Source: Saturnia japonica
Taxonomy: Eukaryota > Arthropoda > Insecta > Lepidoptera > Saturniidae
Assembly: GCA_033032175.1 (NCBI GenBank)
Contig: CM065322.1
Location: 16,554,001-16,618,000 of the forward strand
Length of the DNA stretch: 64,000 nt
Direction: 5' to 3'
Shown: piece after piece, positions 38,501 to 53,500 of the stretch
How positions within the stretch are numbered: position 1 is the stretch's first letter
How the letters are laid out: the number at the start of each line of letters is the position of its first letter
Program-made: the position numbers and the translations under genes
Notes under the pieces: generated by a model
Seen by the model: the letters and a program-made list of their open reading frames with translations, nothing else
Told to the model about the DNA's origin: nothing
The model's database searches: none

Positions 38501-41500
38501 CTTAAGAGGGATTTGCAGGCAGCCAGAGATAAAACCGGTAAGATACCAAATAATTAGATATTATTTAGTAATGTATAATAAGCTAAATTATTAATAAGGA
38601 AATAAAAAATACCCACTGTAAGAAAAATACTTGAATAGATTTTTTTTTTATATTTGCTATTTATGTGATTCCCAGAAATTTGATATAGGTTTATTATTAA
38701 ATTAATAAATAAGATTGAATATATTCTTCATGTCAAACGAAACACCAATAACAACGCATGACGTCATTCGTGTGTAAGGGAACGTTACCTAATTGGTGTG
38801 TTGAACTGGCATCTGTTGTTTATTTAGTACTGACTCTACGTAATATAATACATATATAATCGCGCTATAAATGTGTATATGTTTAGACATTGTTTTAAGT
38901 ATTATAAATACGTGATTTATGAGAAATTATATTTTCCCTAGCTTTAAAAATCTACATTAATGAATCAAAATAAAAAAGTCTTTATTAAATTTGTCATTGT
39001 CAAAATGTCACTAATTTTGTTTCTCAAGTTGTTTAAACAGTATCCCAGAGCAGATGAAAGCATATTTTTATGAAGTTAAATTTAGAAATCAAAAGTGTAA
39101 TTGCGACATGCACGTACAGACAGTGAGTGCGAGTGAAGGCGCTCCAACGCGTGTTTTAAACAATTCGGTTGAGGTGTTGTCTCTTGTACATAGTACGTAA
39201 CACTTCAATGGCTTTCTTTTGATACCAGGCGATCGCCCTAAGGTCGAAATTTGACCAGCGACTTCTTGATCATAGACTATTTTCTGTTTGACATTTGCAG
39301 TATTATGAACCTAAACATTAAGTATTATCTACATCACTTGCTGTCACTTTTCGTTGAGTGACAATATCAATATGGGGGGGGGGGGGGGGGGTCTAAGTTC
39401 AATGGCACTGGTCGGCTTAAGATTCGCAGTATTAATTTATTTAAATTAGTATATTAGTAACAGATATTATAGATACATTTTAGCTTTCTGCACTCCTTCT
39501 CCATATAAACTTTAACCATGACAAATCTCACAGTCTTCCGTACACTCAATACGCTTAATATCTATATATTAATATGATCTATGATATACGATATATAAAC
39601 ACAAAACAATGTAACATTTCTTTTTTTTTCGATACCACCTTTTCTGACTTAATGCCACCTTGATTTGGTAGGACTTTGCAAAATGGTTGTCCGTATATTC
39701 AAAAACACTAAACAACAGATATCCTTCCAGGTGTTTTCCTAGCCAACGAAACATATGCAGAGATGCTGCTCAAGGAAGAAGAGCAGAAGAAAGAGATCCA
39801 AGGGCTACTACTCAGGAAGAGAGCAATGGAAGAAGAACGTGACAAGATGGAGAGTGTCTTCTCAGAGTTGAGTCATACGTTAAAGATTAGAGCCACTGAG
39901 TTGAATGAGACTAAAAACAAATTGAATCTAACAAAGAGTCAATTGTCAGATACGAATAATGTAAGTAAAAAATGTGAAATTATTGTCAATTTTTAACAGT
40001 AAATAATGATAATATACACTTTTTATTTGTTTTCGTATGAAGAAGATATATTAAGATTGAGGATCAAATAACAGCTAATTACAAGTGATTTTTTTTAATA
40101 GTAGCACTGCAAATTTACGGTTTTGTTCCTTGCTTACCGTCCAGTACAATCCTAACACAACGGCTACCAACGAGGCTGTCATGCCGGCCTGCAATAATTT
40201 AACTAGATATGCGCACAGGCTCATTCCGAAACGATACACATAAGCGAGTCACTATGACGGACTTTTCACGACATGCATAGTTGGTTGTACAGCCCTATCA
40301 CCCCGCTATCGCCATTTCCTCGTTCGTTGGTCAGTAGGGTGCCTCATGTGCAGTTGAGATTGACTTGGGCATCTCAGCACTGAAGATGTAATTCAACACC
40401 CCTTACGCTCTCCTTATTTAGTAAAATGCCGAGTAATTTCGTAGCATAATTCTTCTGAACTAGGCATTGTTATCCATTAATTTTGAGCTTAAAAACAATG
40501 ACGTTTTGACATAAGTATTAGATCCCCTAAAACATGGATACCTCAATGCTATAAACAAAAACATCAAACTCCAAGTTTCTTTATTTGTCAAATTAATTGA
40601 AAGTAAAATAATGTTTATATAAACAATTTTAAAATTACTTTTTACACAATCAGTTAAAAGTCAGCAAAACAAATTCACATTATCATTATTGAAAACGGAC
40701 CGCAGGTCACACCCTTTATTACTTTCTGAACGAAAATAGGTATGACAGTGCTATTATTTGACATTATTATCATTATTTGCCTATCAAGTAGTAAGAAATA
40801 TTACTTTAAATAACAAAATATTTATTTGAAATTCACTGTATTTATTTTTTCTGCCGTCAACTAATTTTTTTACGTGATAGCCTCGAAAATACCAGAGGAT
40901 GTGGGTGTTTTGTCATCCAGACCAGACATATTCCTTTATTACCGAGAAATCAAATGTATAGTAATTTTAGAGCTTACTGTACCGTGGGAAACTGTTATAC
41001 CTAAAGACCACGCAATAAAAATGAACAAATATTACGATCTATGTAATGAGCTAACTAAAAACGACTTTGCGGTTCACTTATGAAAGAGGTAGAAGTGGGA
41101 GCGAGAGGTATTCCAGATAAATCTCTTTATAACTTGCTAAAAGACCTCGGCCTGTCAAAAACTGCAGTAAGTTCTATTTTAGAACAGGTATCTAAAGCAG
41201 CATTAACAGACTCCAAATCTGGCTTGGCAGGGAGGGTATCGCGGGTAGACAAGCTGGTGTGCATCATAGTGCCCTTAACCTACATCTAGATCGCAAGTCC
41301 CAGGGGCTGCTCTTGTTTCTTCTGTCTGCCACACGATGGCGCACCCGCACGGTGAATCCATGGAATGCTAAGATGCTTATCTCTATGATATTATATGCAA
41401 AAAAATAAATTAATGGTAGTATCTATGTGTTTGGGGGATAGATTTTAAAAACAACGCGGGTACAATGCGAAGAGCAACAGCTGCTAGTTCAGCATCACGA

Positions 41501-44500
41501 AGGGACGGAGCAAGTGCTGAGTGCGCAGGCGCAGGAACTGCTCGCGACGGCGGACGTGGCCACCGAGCATGTCGCCTGTCTCCATGATAGCGTAGACAAG
41601 CGCAGGTACACTATACTTTAGTCTATATATATAAAAAAGTTTGTGTGTGTGTGTGAGTCAGCTTCGACGCACGAATGGATTTTACTCCTTAAGTACGATT
41701 GTCTTTAAATATGCAATAGGCAAAGAACTGATTGGTTGACTCGAATGAATGGCTGATGTATGTATGTATACACATACATGATTTCAAAGTGAAACGTGGA
41801 CAGGGTACGTTATTCAGAAAATCGTAACACATTTTGTTAACGCTTTTTTATAAATTTCACTCATAAAATTTTTATACTGGGCTCCATAAATGAAAATCGA
41901 TTCTTAAGGTGTAAACTCTAAAAATCGATGTTTGTATGTTTCCTATGGACTCCGAAATAGCTGCCTGGAGCGATTTTGATGAAATTTTCAGACAATCTTC
42001 ATATTAGCCCAGCAAGTGATCCCTGTATAGTTTGGTAGCGATCAAATTAATGTTCTCTGCAGACTCCAAAACGGCACAGCAACGCGGGCCCGGGTTTGCT
42101 AGTAGTCTTAATTACTATATCACTATCTGTGCCCGCGGTTCCGCTCGTGTAGATGTCAGAAAAACACGTAAATGCTGATAAAAATTATACTTACTTAAAT
42201 TTTAATAACTTTTATAGAATTTCGATATCATAACTTTTTTAGGACCACGTACCTATAGTTTAAAACAAAAAAGAGTGTATAAGTAGACTAATACTTTTTA
42301 TCTATTTTTTATCTCGAAGTTTCCATGGGAAGGGAAATTCCACGTATTTCGCGAGATTTAAATAATAATATACATTTTATACTATAAAAATCTGACTGGT
42401 AGTTCCAAGAATTTAGCTTGTTCAAATAAAAAGCAAACAATCTCTTGAGATTTACAATTTCTATATAGTATAGTTCAATAAATCTTTTATATTACAGATC
42501 ATTGGAAACGTCTAATCTGGAAGTGACAAGAGCATACCGGGAACAGTCGTCGCAGCAACGTGAGCACATAGCCGCCGCGGTCGGAAACTTCTCTGAATCA
42601 GTCTCGAACAAACTGAGCGAGCTTGAAGCTGTTCTAGGTATGAGTTTTGTTTATATCCACGTGTATCTTAATTTTATTTCTCTTCAACTACATCTATGTC
42701 AATCTCATCTGATTTTAAAGCGACGCACTATATCCATAGTCTATTGTAAAATATATAGGTATATTCCGGCAGCTGCAGTTTTTCGACTAGGCTCAGCGTA
42801 TCACCATATTGGGCCACATCGTCGCTTAACATCTGGTGAGATTATGACCATTGTGATAATTTTTGTTGTAATGAATGAACTCAAAAACGGACCGATTTTA
42901 AAAATTCTTTCACCAATATAAAGCCACAGTATCAGCGAGTTACATAGGCTATATTATAACTATGAAAAATTAATTTAATCCTCATAAAAATGTCGATAGT
43001 TATACACAAAGTTTAAAAAATTGCCTACATGAGTGTATTGGTGATGTTTTGTCATATAAAATTAACATGGGGGAAACCGTGGGGCACAGCTAGTAAAGGA
43101 TAAAATATTTAAATCTGCTAGTGTCACTCTAAAACGTTTTAACGCCCTTTGGTTTTCTTTTAAGTCATGTACAGAAGCCCGCAAGGGGGAGCTGTCGCCT
43201 AATTTAAGAAAAATGGCGTCTAAAATTTAGGCACCGGACAGTAATCACAATAATAAATAAAATGTAGTTGAAAATAATCTTCCTAGTATTATAATCATCA
43301 TTCAATAAATTTTTTTGTTAAATAACTTTTATTTAAATTTTTTTAAAATTTAATAAGTTGTACGCTGTTTTACATGTCATACGAAACACCAATAACAGCG
43401 CATGACGTCATTCGTATGTAAGCAAAGGTTACTCATGACGTCATTCGTATGTAAGCAAAGGTTACTTAATTGGTGCGTTGAGGTGACATCTGTTGTTTTC
43501 TTATGATTTTCTGCGTTTATTTAGTACTGATCCTACGTATGACGTCACGCGCTCTGCTTTATCGCTTACGCGGCAATTTTAAAATTTATATGTTTAGACG
43601 TTATTTGAATATAATGCGTTATTTATGTGAAACTATATATTTCCTAGCTTTATAAATCCATAATGACTTATAATTAACGCTTTTTGAAAAGTTCTCCGGT
43701 TGCCAATTCAAATCACATGGAATTATGGTCTATCACTAATCAATGGCGCAATTTAATTGATTTTTGAACTTTTGTAATGTTCTTCTTTTACAGAGAATTA
43801 CATCACAATTAGCTCTAGGATACAGGGAGAGAACAAAAATAGGCTGGATGGTATGGTGAAGAGTATTACTGAGGCAATGAATGAGGTATGTACTCTTGGG
43901 TCATATAGGTTTTACTGTCAAAAGGTTATTATATGATGGATCATCATTTTTTTTTGTCTCTAATAATATTATAAACCTGAAGAGTTTGTTTACTTGTTTG
44001 TTTGTTTGGTTGAATCTTAGAAACTACTGGTTCGAATGGAAAAAATGTGTTAATGTTGGGTAGCCCATTTATCGAGGAAAGCTATAGGCTATATAACATC
44101 ACGCTACCATCAATAGGAGCAGAGCATCAATGAAAAATGTTGCAAAAACGCGGGAAATTTATTCCTTTTCAGAGCTTCCTTTACGTGCGCTGCGTGAATG
44201 GTTAAAGTTAAGCAACAATCGTGTGTTACAAAATTGTTTCTCTTAAAAAGTTCTAAAAAAAAGTCTGCGATGGCATATGGTTATCTTTTAAGGTTTACTC
44301 AATATAACCCTTTTTATGGTAATAAAATCTGTTCTAAAATAATAAATTATTTGCGAAGGTGTTTTTATATACATGGTGTTAATCCTTGTCGAAATAAATA
44401 TGTTATTCTCAAAGTATTTAATTTAGAACAAAATTGCCCTTTAGAGTAATTGATTAAAATGAATATCTTAGGAGATATTACAGTTTTAAAATAACTCGGC

Positions 44501-47500
44501 AGTAAAATAATGATCAAGTATCGCGAGCGCATTCTTATTATGCAGAATAATGGGGGAGGCAAGCGGTACCTTTAATACAGCAACCTCTCTCTCTCTCTCT
44601 CACACACACATGACGCAATCATTCACAGTACTATACATATATATCACACTACGATACAATCATTATGATTAAAAAGTCATAACATTCATTAGTGTACTAA
44701 CTAGCCTTTGAAGGCCACCACCGTATGATTTATTAATGACCTTAACACAATAACCGGGTTAAAAATGTAAGCAGTCAAAAAGTCTAACAATAAAAAATAA
44801 AATTAATTCTAACTCTTAATTAAGTACATCCATAATAAATTAAAATATGTCTATTAGAATCCATAGATAATACATAAACCAAAAATTGTCAAATAATAAA
44901 TTTAAACTTGTGTCTCCCAAGAACTTCACAACATTCTTCATCGTGTGAATGATAGTGACGTCTAGAGGATCCACTAAATGTTTATACATATAAATAAAAT
45001 TTAAGTTTCTGTTTGTAATGTTAAAGTAATAACTTTTTTACTAAATGCGTATCAAAGTATATACGATAACCATATAGTAAGAATCCAATTTTTAAATTGT
45101 TTGTTTGCCTCTTTGTTCTGTGTAATCTGAGAAATGGTTGTACCGATTATCACTAGACTTTCATTGGCAAATAGCTGATGTTATAAGGAGTAACTTAGGC
45201 TCTTTTTTTTAGGAATATAATTAGGGTTACGCGCAAAAATCAATTTCGGTCCTTAAATGGCTTACGCTGAGCAAATTAATTGACTACATAATTGTAGATA
45301 TTATTAATATCTACAAAAAGTGATCGAATGCACAATATGTCCATCTTCTAAGCAACACTCACATAAGCATTTTTGTTTTTAAAATAACTGGGAGCGGGGG
45401 CAGCACGAAACCCGCATGTGCGCGACCGACGGCTGTCGTAAATTACTCTTTATAACATCAACTTTTGCCCGTGAATGTCCCGTCAAAATCGGTTCAACCA
45501 TTTCGGAGATTACCCGGAACAAACCGACACACAAACGACAATTATAAAAATTAATCTTTTGCTGTATGTACCGTAATATATACTTTCACGTGCATTTAGT
45601 AAAAAGCTGTTATTTTGACATTACAAATGGACACTTTGTTTTTATTAACTGTATAAATATTACAAATTTCCTGTGAAATGATGAAATTTTCACAGACAAA
45701 ATCAATGACGAGCGAATGTATGGCGAAGCAGTCGCAAGCGATGGGGAATCGCAGGAGCCTGTTAGAGGGGACACTCGATTCGCAACAGCAGGAGCTGAAG
45801 AAGGCTATCGGTTCGCTCTTACAGAGTATAAGCTCATCCGTGCAGGCAGCTGAGGAAGTCGACGTGAAGGGGAACGTCGCCAGATTCGTGGAACAGTGGG
45901 TGAGTAATATATCCTGAACGCATAAAATCCTAATTGCCAATGTTGTGTTTTTAAAATGGATACATGAGCTCATCCGGGCATGTGACGTGCCAAGCGCCAT
46001 CTTGCGATTCATCCCTGAGTCTATAACTATCTAATCGCCAATTTACTATCTATAACAGCCAATTATAATCCTGATCTATATCCGTCACCAACACTTCACC
46101 ACGTATATGATGACCCTTCCGCACCACAGTCGGCTTGTAACTACCTCAGTCATAGGAACTTGAGACGAAGAAGACTTGAGACATTTAAAATACTTTATTG
46201 ATGGTTTTATTATGTGTTATTCAACATACCCGATAATTTGTTACTATCATTACATGATTCAGGAAACTATAAAATATAATATATATAGTGAACAAAAAAA
46301 ACGCTGCGTTCGAACCACGAGAGATACTATTTTGTCTGTATTAATCGGTCTTCACATTTGAAGGGTTCAATATTTAAAAAAAAAACTTGTCGATAGTTGT
46401 AATTACTCGTACGGTTTTACGATTAGTAATACCAATCCGAGAGTTGACAACTTTTGGAAAATTGTGTTTTAAACACTTTGTATGTTGAAAATAGTACATA
46501 TAAATAATTTTTTTTTTTTCATTAATACAGCATAAAAGTAGTTTAAAAATGTTTTTTGATCTAAATAATAAGTATGTAACAAAAACGCTGCATTATGGTC
46601 CCATGACGTCATCATTCATGTTATATGTCATTTTGTACGATAACATTGACAAGTTTGACAACTTTCTCAAAAACGTCAATATGAACATTATTTTTATTAA
46701 TATCGCTATACAATTCCTTAAGGCGATTCAAAGGTGAACAGATAATCGTTCTGAAATGTGTTTCAGAAAAGGTTCTTTGAATAGGAAATCTTGAAGAATA
46801 TGTGTGCTTCGTTTATATTACAGTACAGTGGTGCCACCGAACGGGTTTCTTCAATGTGTCGCACGCAGGCCGAGTTCAAGTCGCAACTGAACTCTGCTGA
46901 GGCGGAGCGCACAGCGGCGGCGCTCGCGAGCAGGCAGGCGCGTCGTGCGCGCGCGCAACTACTCGCCGACACCATACAGACCTCCATCGAGGTAACCGCA
47001 CTAAAAACTGAGTTCATTATTCACACCGAGTTAATTGGCTCACAAAATTTATGATACCTACTGATAATTGTTATACAAACATCTTGTATGACAAAATCTT
47101 AAATAACTTCCCCCATACAAAGATTTTACCCAATTGGGGAACAGGAGGGTTTATGGTTTTGGAGCGTATGTGTGTATGTATATTTCTTTGACACACTCTG
47201 TAGCCTGTTTAAGCTATTGTCTTCATGTATAAAAGCATATTATGAGGTGTCGTTAGATGCGTCTTAACCGTACAGTCGATACCGTATGTTTAAAATTAAA
47301 GTAAATTATTATTGAGTAACATTTTTCTATAGATAAAAAGCCTAAAACAATAGAAATCGGCAAAAAGTAATTCTACATTTATTTAATTTCCCCTTTGGAA
47401 TTTTTGTTTTCTGTGAGTCACGTGACTTGAAACGCCGATTAGAAAACAGGACATCACCATTCAGTAAAGATGAACTTTAGACTCTTGCGAGAGGATATTA

Positions 47501-50500
47501 TGCGTTTTTATTGCAGTTGTGTTTTTTGTTTCCTTTTTAGTAATTTAGCTTGTTACTGTATTAGTAATATCTGTTAAACGGTAATTTTTTATTTCAATTG
47601 CGCTTAAAGGTTTTTTTTCGTGTCTGTTTGTTTATAATCGCACATCCTAATAAACAATAATAATATTAGCTTCTCAGTGTCCTACTACTGGGCAAAGGCA
47701 TCTTTCCCAAGGGATGGTATGGGCTTCATCGCCACGCCAGCCCTACATTTTTATATTTTTCCCACATACAGTCGAGAACATTTCTCAAGCGTTTATATCT
47801 TCTCACGATGTTTTCCTTCACCGTCAGCTGATAGCGTTACCAATTTAAATTAGTAAATGTACGAGAATTCCAAAAAAATTGTTGGTACATGCCGGGGTTC
47901 ATACCTGCGGGCACTGAAAGAATATTCTGTCGGTCTAAACCAATTGACCATCATGACTATCCTAATAAACACGGGTAAATAATTTTTTAAAGGGTCGAAA
48001 TATAATAACTATTTATGTGTCTTTGAACATAGCAAGCGAACGTGGATACGGAAACAATCAATAAGAGGTTATTGAAGAAGATCGAAGATATAGAAGAGGA
48101 AAGACGAGAGACAGAGGCGCGGCTCCAAGAGTGGGCTGCAGAGGAACGGAGACTTTTCGAAGAAAAACTCGCTAGACATATCACAGATCAGATGGTCTTA
48201 ATGGAAACCAAATTCAACAAACGACAGGAAGGTATGTAATTTATAGACAGACCAAATCACTTCAAGGTTTCGTTTGTCGTGATTCGGCGGTGTAATCTTT
48301 TCAATTTTTTAATATTCACATTTGCCGGGCAACCCCTGATGGCTAACTTTTTTTTGTGTGTGTTTGAATGCGGCAATCTCTAGAGCTTTATTGGTCAGAT
48401 TTGTATTTTTTTGCAATCTATAGCATGTTATTGAGGAATATTATAGACTTTATAACTTAACGCTTCATTTACGCTAAGGAGTGGAACAGTTACTGTAGCC
48501 TACCTCTCTTAAAGATATATTGATTACAGAAATACAAGAGGAAAGGAAGATGTTGGAAGAGTCAATGTCGAGTTACATCAAACGGTTGCAAAATCAATAT
48601 GATATGTACAAAGTGGATATGGAAACAGAAGATCAATATGAAGAAAACCTCGAGCACTTGAGTGAACAGACAACAGCTATTGTCAATAACTACGGGAAAC
48701 TGTTTGATGAAGGTTTGTTAATCCATTTGTTCGTATCAGAACACTGAAAGCTGTTAAATTTAAATATAATCTTGAGATATGGTGATCCTTGACAAGCTCT
48801 AGCATCATGTAGAGAGGATGAATGAAAGAAAAATGACTAAAAAAATTTTTAATGCGAATGTGAATGTGACCGTTGGAAGAGGCAGTCCTAGACGAACGTT
48901 CCACAATCAAACCGACGAGCATGCATGAAAAGACTGATAAATGTTGAAGAAGTGAAGGATGTTTGGCGGGATATTTGCAAGTGGACGGATGCGGTCTCTG
49001 TCTACCTTGTTGGGAAAGAGGTGTGATTTATGTAAGATACATTTCCACAAGTGAGTTTATTCTTTTAGCTTGTCTAGTTACTAAGGCAAGTTTTAGTAAA
49101 CACGACGACTTTTTTTCGCTTTCATCTTTGAGGACTGGCTGACATATATTTTGTACTAAAAATAATCGATAGACACTCAATTAATCGATTGTTTTTTTTT
49201 AACCATTGATTACTGTCGATCGTTCAAAAACCGATGTTTTACCAATACTACTCTCGAGCCGCTTATTTTTGAATGAGTTTTGAATGGAGGTGTGGCCCCG
49301 AACGACGCAGAGGTTAGCCCCGCCCATTTCAGCCACACTAACACAAATAATTATTATTCTCGTATTGGTCCTTCAAACATTTTTTTAAACCTAAAATAAT
49401 ATGTTCGACACTTTGCCTCGGTCACACCTCATGGAAAATGGAGACGAGACTGAGGATGGTACGCGATCCGCTCAGTAAAAACTGAATTAATCTTCTTTTG
49501 AAAACCACTATACTATTTCCATTTCTTTATTTTCTGGATGACAGTTCTAATTTGATAGTTGTAGTGTTGTGACCAAATAAGTAATGATATTAATCGCATA
49601 AATTTATTATATTTTGAACAAAGACAAATAAAACAAAAACATTCAAATATAAATAAATAAAGATTACCTGTCGTTATAATTATTTCGTTTCATTGTCGAG
49701 CACCTACCTATATCTACTTATTTTACAACAGCTTCGAAAATTTTGAAGAAGTTGGCATTATCAATCAAGAATTAATACGTGTAACATCTTGTAATGAAAT
49801 ATAATATTAGTTAATAAATTTGTACAAAAGTATCCGGCAGTAGTTTAGTTTCTTACATTTTGTAAAAAAATATCGGGTCTGTTATCGAGTTTCGTTTATC
49901 GATATAGTTTCATCCCTATCAGTTTCTCCGACTCTGGTATAACCTTGTACGTGTGCAAACGTCATATTTTTATAAAATAAGGTATACATAATGTAAAAAA
50001 GATGCTCGTTCAAGTTTTCACAGAAGCTGTCATCGAGAAAATAAAGAAATGGAAATGGTATATGCTATATAAATTAAAAAAAAATCGGATAGTGAGTTTC
50101 ACTAAAGAGTCCTTTGAGCAGGCGGTCATGCCAGCGTCTCTACTGGTGGTTGAATGCAGATCTTGTTTGTCGCTGTTGTTTTTAATGTGAACGTTACCGG
50201 ATGTTGGCGTGGCGACGCTTTGCTCCCAACGTTGGAGGTGTAGAGCCGAGTTCGTTTTATTTAATAGACAGACTGGATCATTTTAAAGTTTTATTTTAAA
50301 ACATGTATAGATTATAAGCGGTTAGTAGAGATCGCGACCACTATACACATAGTAATAAAATGAACATCTTCACAGTGACTTTCATTTGGTTTGTCGTGTT
50401 TCGGGTCATCCGGTGTCTTTTTTTTATTTTATTTTTTCAGTCTGCTTACCATAAAGCACAGCGTCGCGCTTTGTCGAGCTGCAATAAAATCAATAAAAAA

Positions 50501-53500
50501 GAGGATAATTCCATAGCACGAAGTAAAGTTCTAGAAACTTCTATTGATATTTGATTGTATCCTATATAGGGGCAGTCGCCATCAGCACAGACTTGGAGGT
50601 GTTCAGCAGGAACGTGGTGGAAGTCGTGGAACACGTCAACAACGAGCTGCTGAAGATATTCGTACAGGCCAAAGATCAAATCGAGGTAATTCATATGCTG
50701 CAACTAGCGATGGGTTAAGCGTTATTAAACCCAAAGGCGAAATTGGGAAAATAGGGCAAAACTTAATTTACGCCTTATTTTTGGGGGAAAAAACTGACGT
50801 AGGATTTTTAGAAAAAAAAAAATAAATTCTTAAATAAACCTAATCTTATCTATTTTTATATGAAATGCGTAATTGTAAAGTTGTAGAATCATAGATACTT
50901 TACGTAAATTACAAAATTTAAAGTTATAAAAGGAAAAAATAATATTGTTTGAAACAAAACAAGACAATTTTTACCAAAAAAAAAACTGACTTCAAAGTTT
51001 TAGAAGAATTACCTGGTGTATCTTCAAAGTCAAAGGTTCAATGCCAATGAAATTAAAATGGTACCACTCTTCAAGTATCAAATCGGAACCTTATGTATAT
51101 TAACATCATATTATAGTAGAACTAGTCTTTACTTTCAATGGATGTGTAAAACTCGATGTTTCGAGTAGATTGTAGACGTTTCTAGATATTTCAAATATAG
51201 ATGAAAATTTTTGCTTGAATGTCTGTTACAAGAGCGAAACGAAAGTCTATGGTGGAGACGAGCGAAGCACGGAGCTTGAGCGTGAACAGCGCCATCTGTG
51301 ACGCGCTACGGGAACTACTGCAACAGTCGGCAGAACTAAACGAGCGCTCCATGCAGAAACTTGAGGTAAACTAAACTATTTTTGGAGTTACTCCGTAAGA
51401 ATCAATTTTCATTTCCAACAACCCGGGACGGAAATTGTATGAGGAGTGAAATTTATAAAAAAGCGTTACGTTTTCTGTGCAACATACCTTGCGCATCTTT
51501 TACTTTAAAATCATGTATGTGGGGATTGTGAGTGTTAAATAAAATATTCTTTATCGGTACCTACTCTGGTAGCTTACTAATAGTTACACTATTAATCTTA
51601 TTAAATCACACCAAATTCATATTTATGCTTTTGGTAAGACAGGAATAAAAAGGGATTCACGTTTTTCAAAAAACCTTTGTGTAGGCTGGTACAGTAAGGA
51701 AATACATGGCACTGCTCAATTGATACGGCATATGAATCGTCAACAATGAGTGAAATTAAAATGGATTTAAATCATTATTGCATTTTAACAAACGCGTGCG
51801 GAGCCGCGGGCACACCGCTAGTAGGTGTATAAAGGTTATTTTTGTTGTTCCAGAAAATATATAAAGTGACATAAGTCAAAATAGTTACTGTGGCACCTAA
51901 ACTAAATTAAACTACAAAGTAACAAACATTCGCCAAAACAAAATATTTCTTCATTACTTACTTATTACGGAAATAAACTCTTGAACTCTAAAATGATATT
52001 TTTTATTCTTATCTCAACCGGGAACAATTAGTAAAATATAAAAGGCAATCATAACTTAATTAACATTTTTTAACAAGGACATGGCTTCACAAAGTCAGTT
52101 GACTTGGGAGTATATCTAGGTCCTTAAGTGGTCTTTACTTCATATCTGTCCAGACCATTAGACTTCAATAATTTGTATGGTCCAAAGAATTTTGGTTTTA
52201 TCTTTAAGCCTGTTACATGCTGCGTCTATTTGATATCAACAATATCACCTTCATTATAAATTCTACTTTAAAAAAAATAATTAAATTTCGTCTTATTCTC
52301 TTCTTGAAATTTAAATATAGCCTGTTTCGCCTCAACACTAGCCTGCTCTCTTTCTTGCTTAAAAAAATTTCTTTTACTCCTCTAACAGCAACTGATATTA
52401 ATACATCTGTGATAAGTACTATTTAATGCTCTTTGTACTCTGCTCACATGTCGATAACATAGTCATTAAGCCGTGAAAGCGTGGGCAACAAGCGCGCAAG
52501 GGAGGGAAGTCGCGATCTGGATAATTCCCTATCCAGAAGATTCGAGCTAAATTGACATATACATGTTCATAACTAGCGTAAAAAATAAAAATAAAGGCTC
52601 CTTACAGAACCTATGTACCTGTGTGGTGTGCATGTATGCATGTACATATTGTGTGTAATGATCTGTGTGGGTAGCTTGTCTCTACACACAGCTTTGTAAA
52701 TACAGGAATAAGAGTTTGATGTACTCGTACCATTTGCCCATTTCCTCATGGTACACCAGTCGGTATGTTTATATGCTGAATGCCTTCAGTCTTACAATAT
52801 TCACTAAACTAATTACTGGTGATAACCATGATCTGTTATCAAGCGAACAGGGTTACCAAACGTCTGCTGATGGACCTTGAACTTTTCTGTACTCTCCTTA
52901 CTTGGGAAAAACCCAAACAAATTTAGTAAAGGCATCAATGAATGTGAGGATAGAATTATATTGTTTTTTTGTTTTCGTCATTGGACCAATGTGATCAAGG
53001 TGTATAGTGTGTAGAGGTGAATCTTCCTTCTGTACAGAGTGCAATCATCCTTGTTTTACACTCTTTCTTCTGGCAAGCAAATAGGGATACACGCCCTCTA
53101 TATAGTCTTCTACTTTTTTATCCAATCTTTGAAGTTAGTAATCCTTATTTATTAACTCTAGAGTTTTCTTTTTACCAAAATGTCCGTTGCTATGTGCTCT
53201 TTCTATGATTTCGGCTAACTCGTTGGTATGACTAATTTGTTAATATGTCTTTTCTTGCAATATTTCATTAATAGCTTTGAATTTTTCGTTATTTTGTTGA
53301 ACATTTTTAGTTGTAACATGTAATTTAAGCTACATATGGTATACGACTTAATGTATCTGTGTGTGTCTCATTTTACTTCCTTCTGTATGCTCTACAGTAA
53401 AAGTAAACTCTTCTAAATATATAAATCCATCAAAAATCCTAGCTAACATGGTAACTCTTTCTTTCTAAGCGTCATCATTTGGAATGGTTTACACAATCAG

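Noticed and set aside
42502..42921. 139-codon ORF starting in exon 10
   Set aside because: Only the part to 42637 is exon; the rest is intron with SINE and Helitron sequence.
44588..44612. CT/CA microsatellite considered as regulatory element
   Set aside because: Short simple repeat in an intron with no supporting context.
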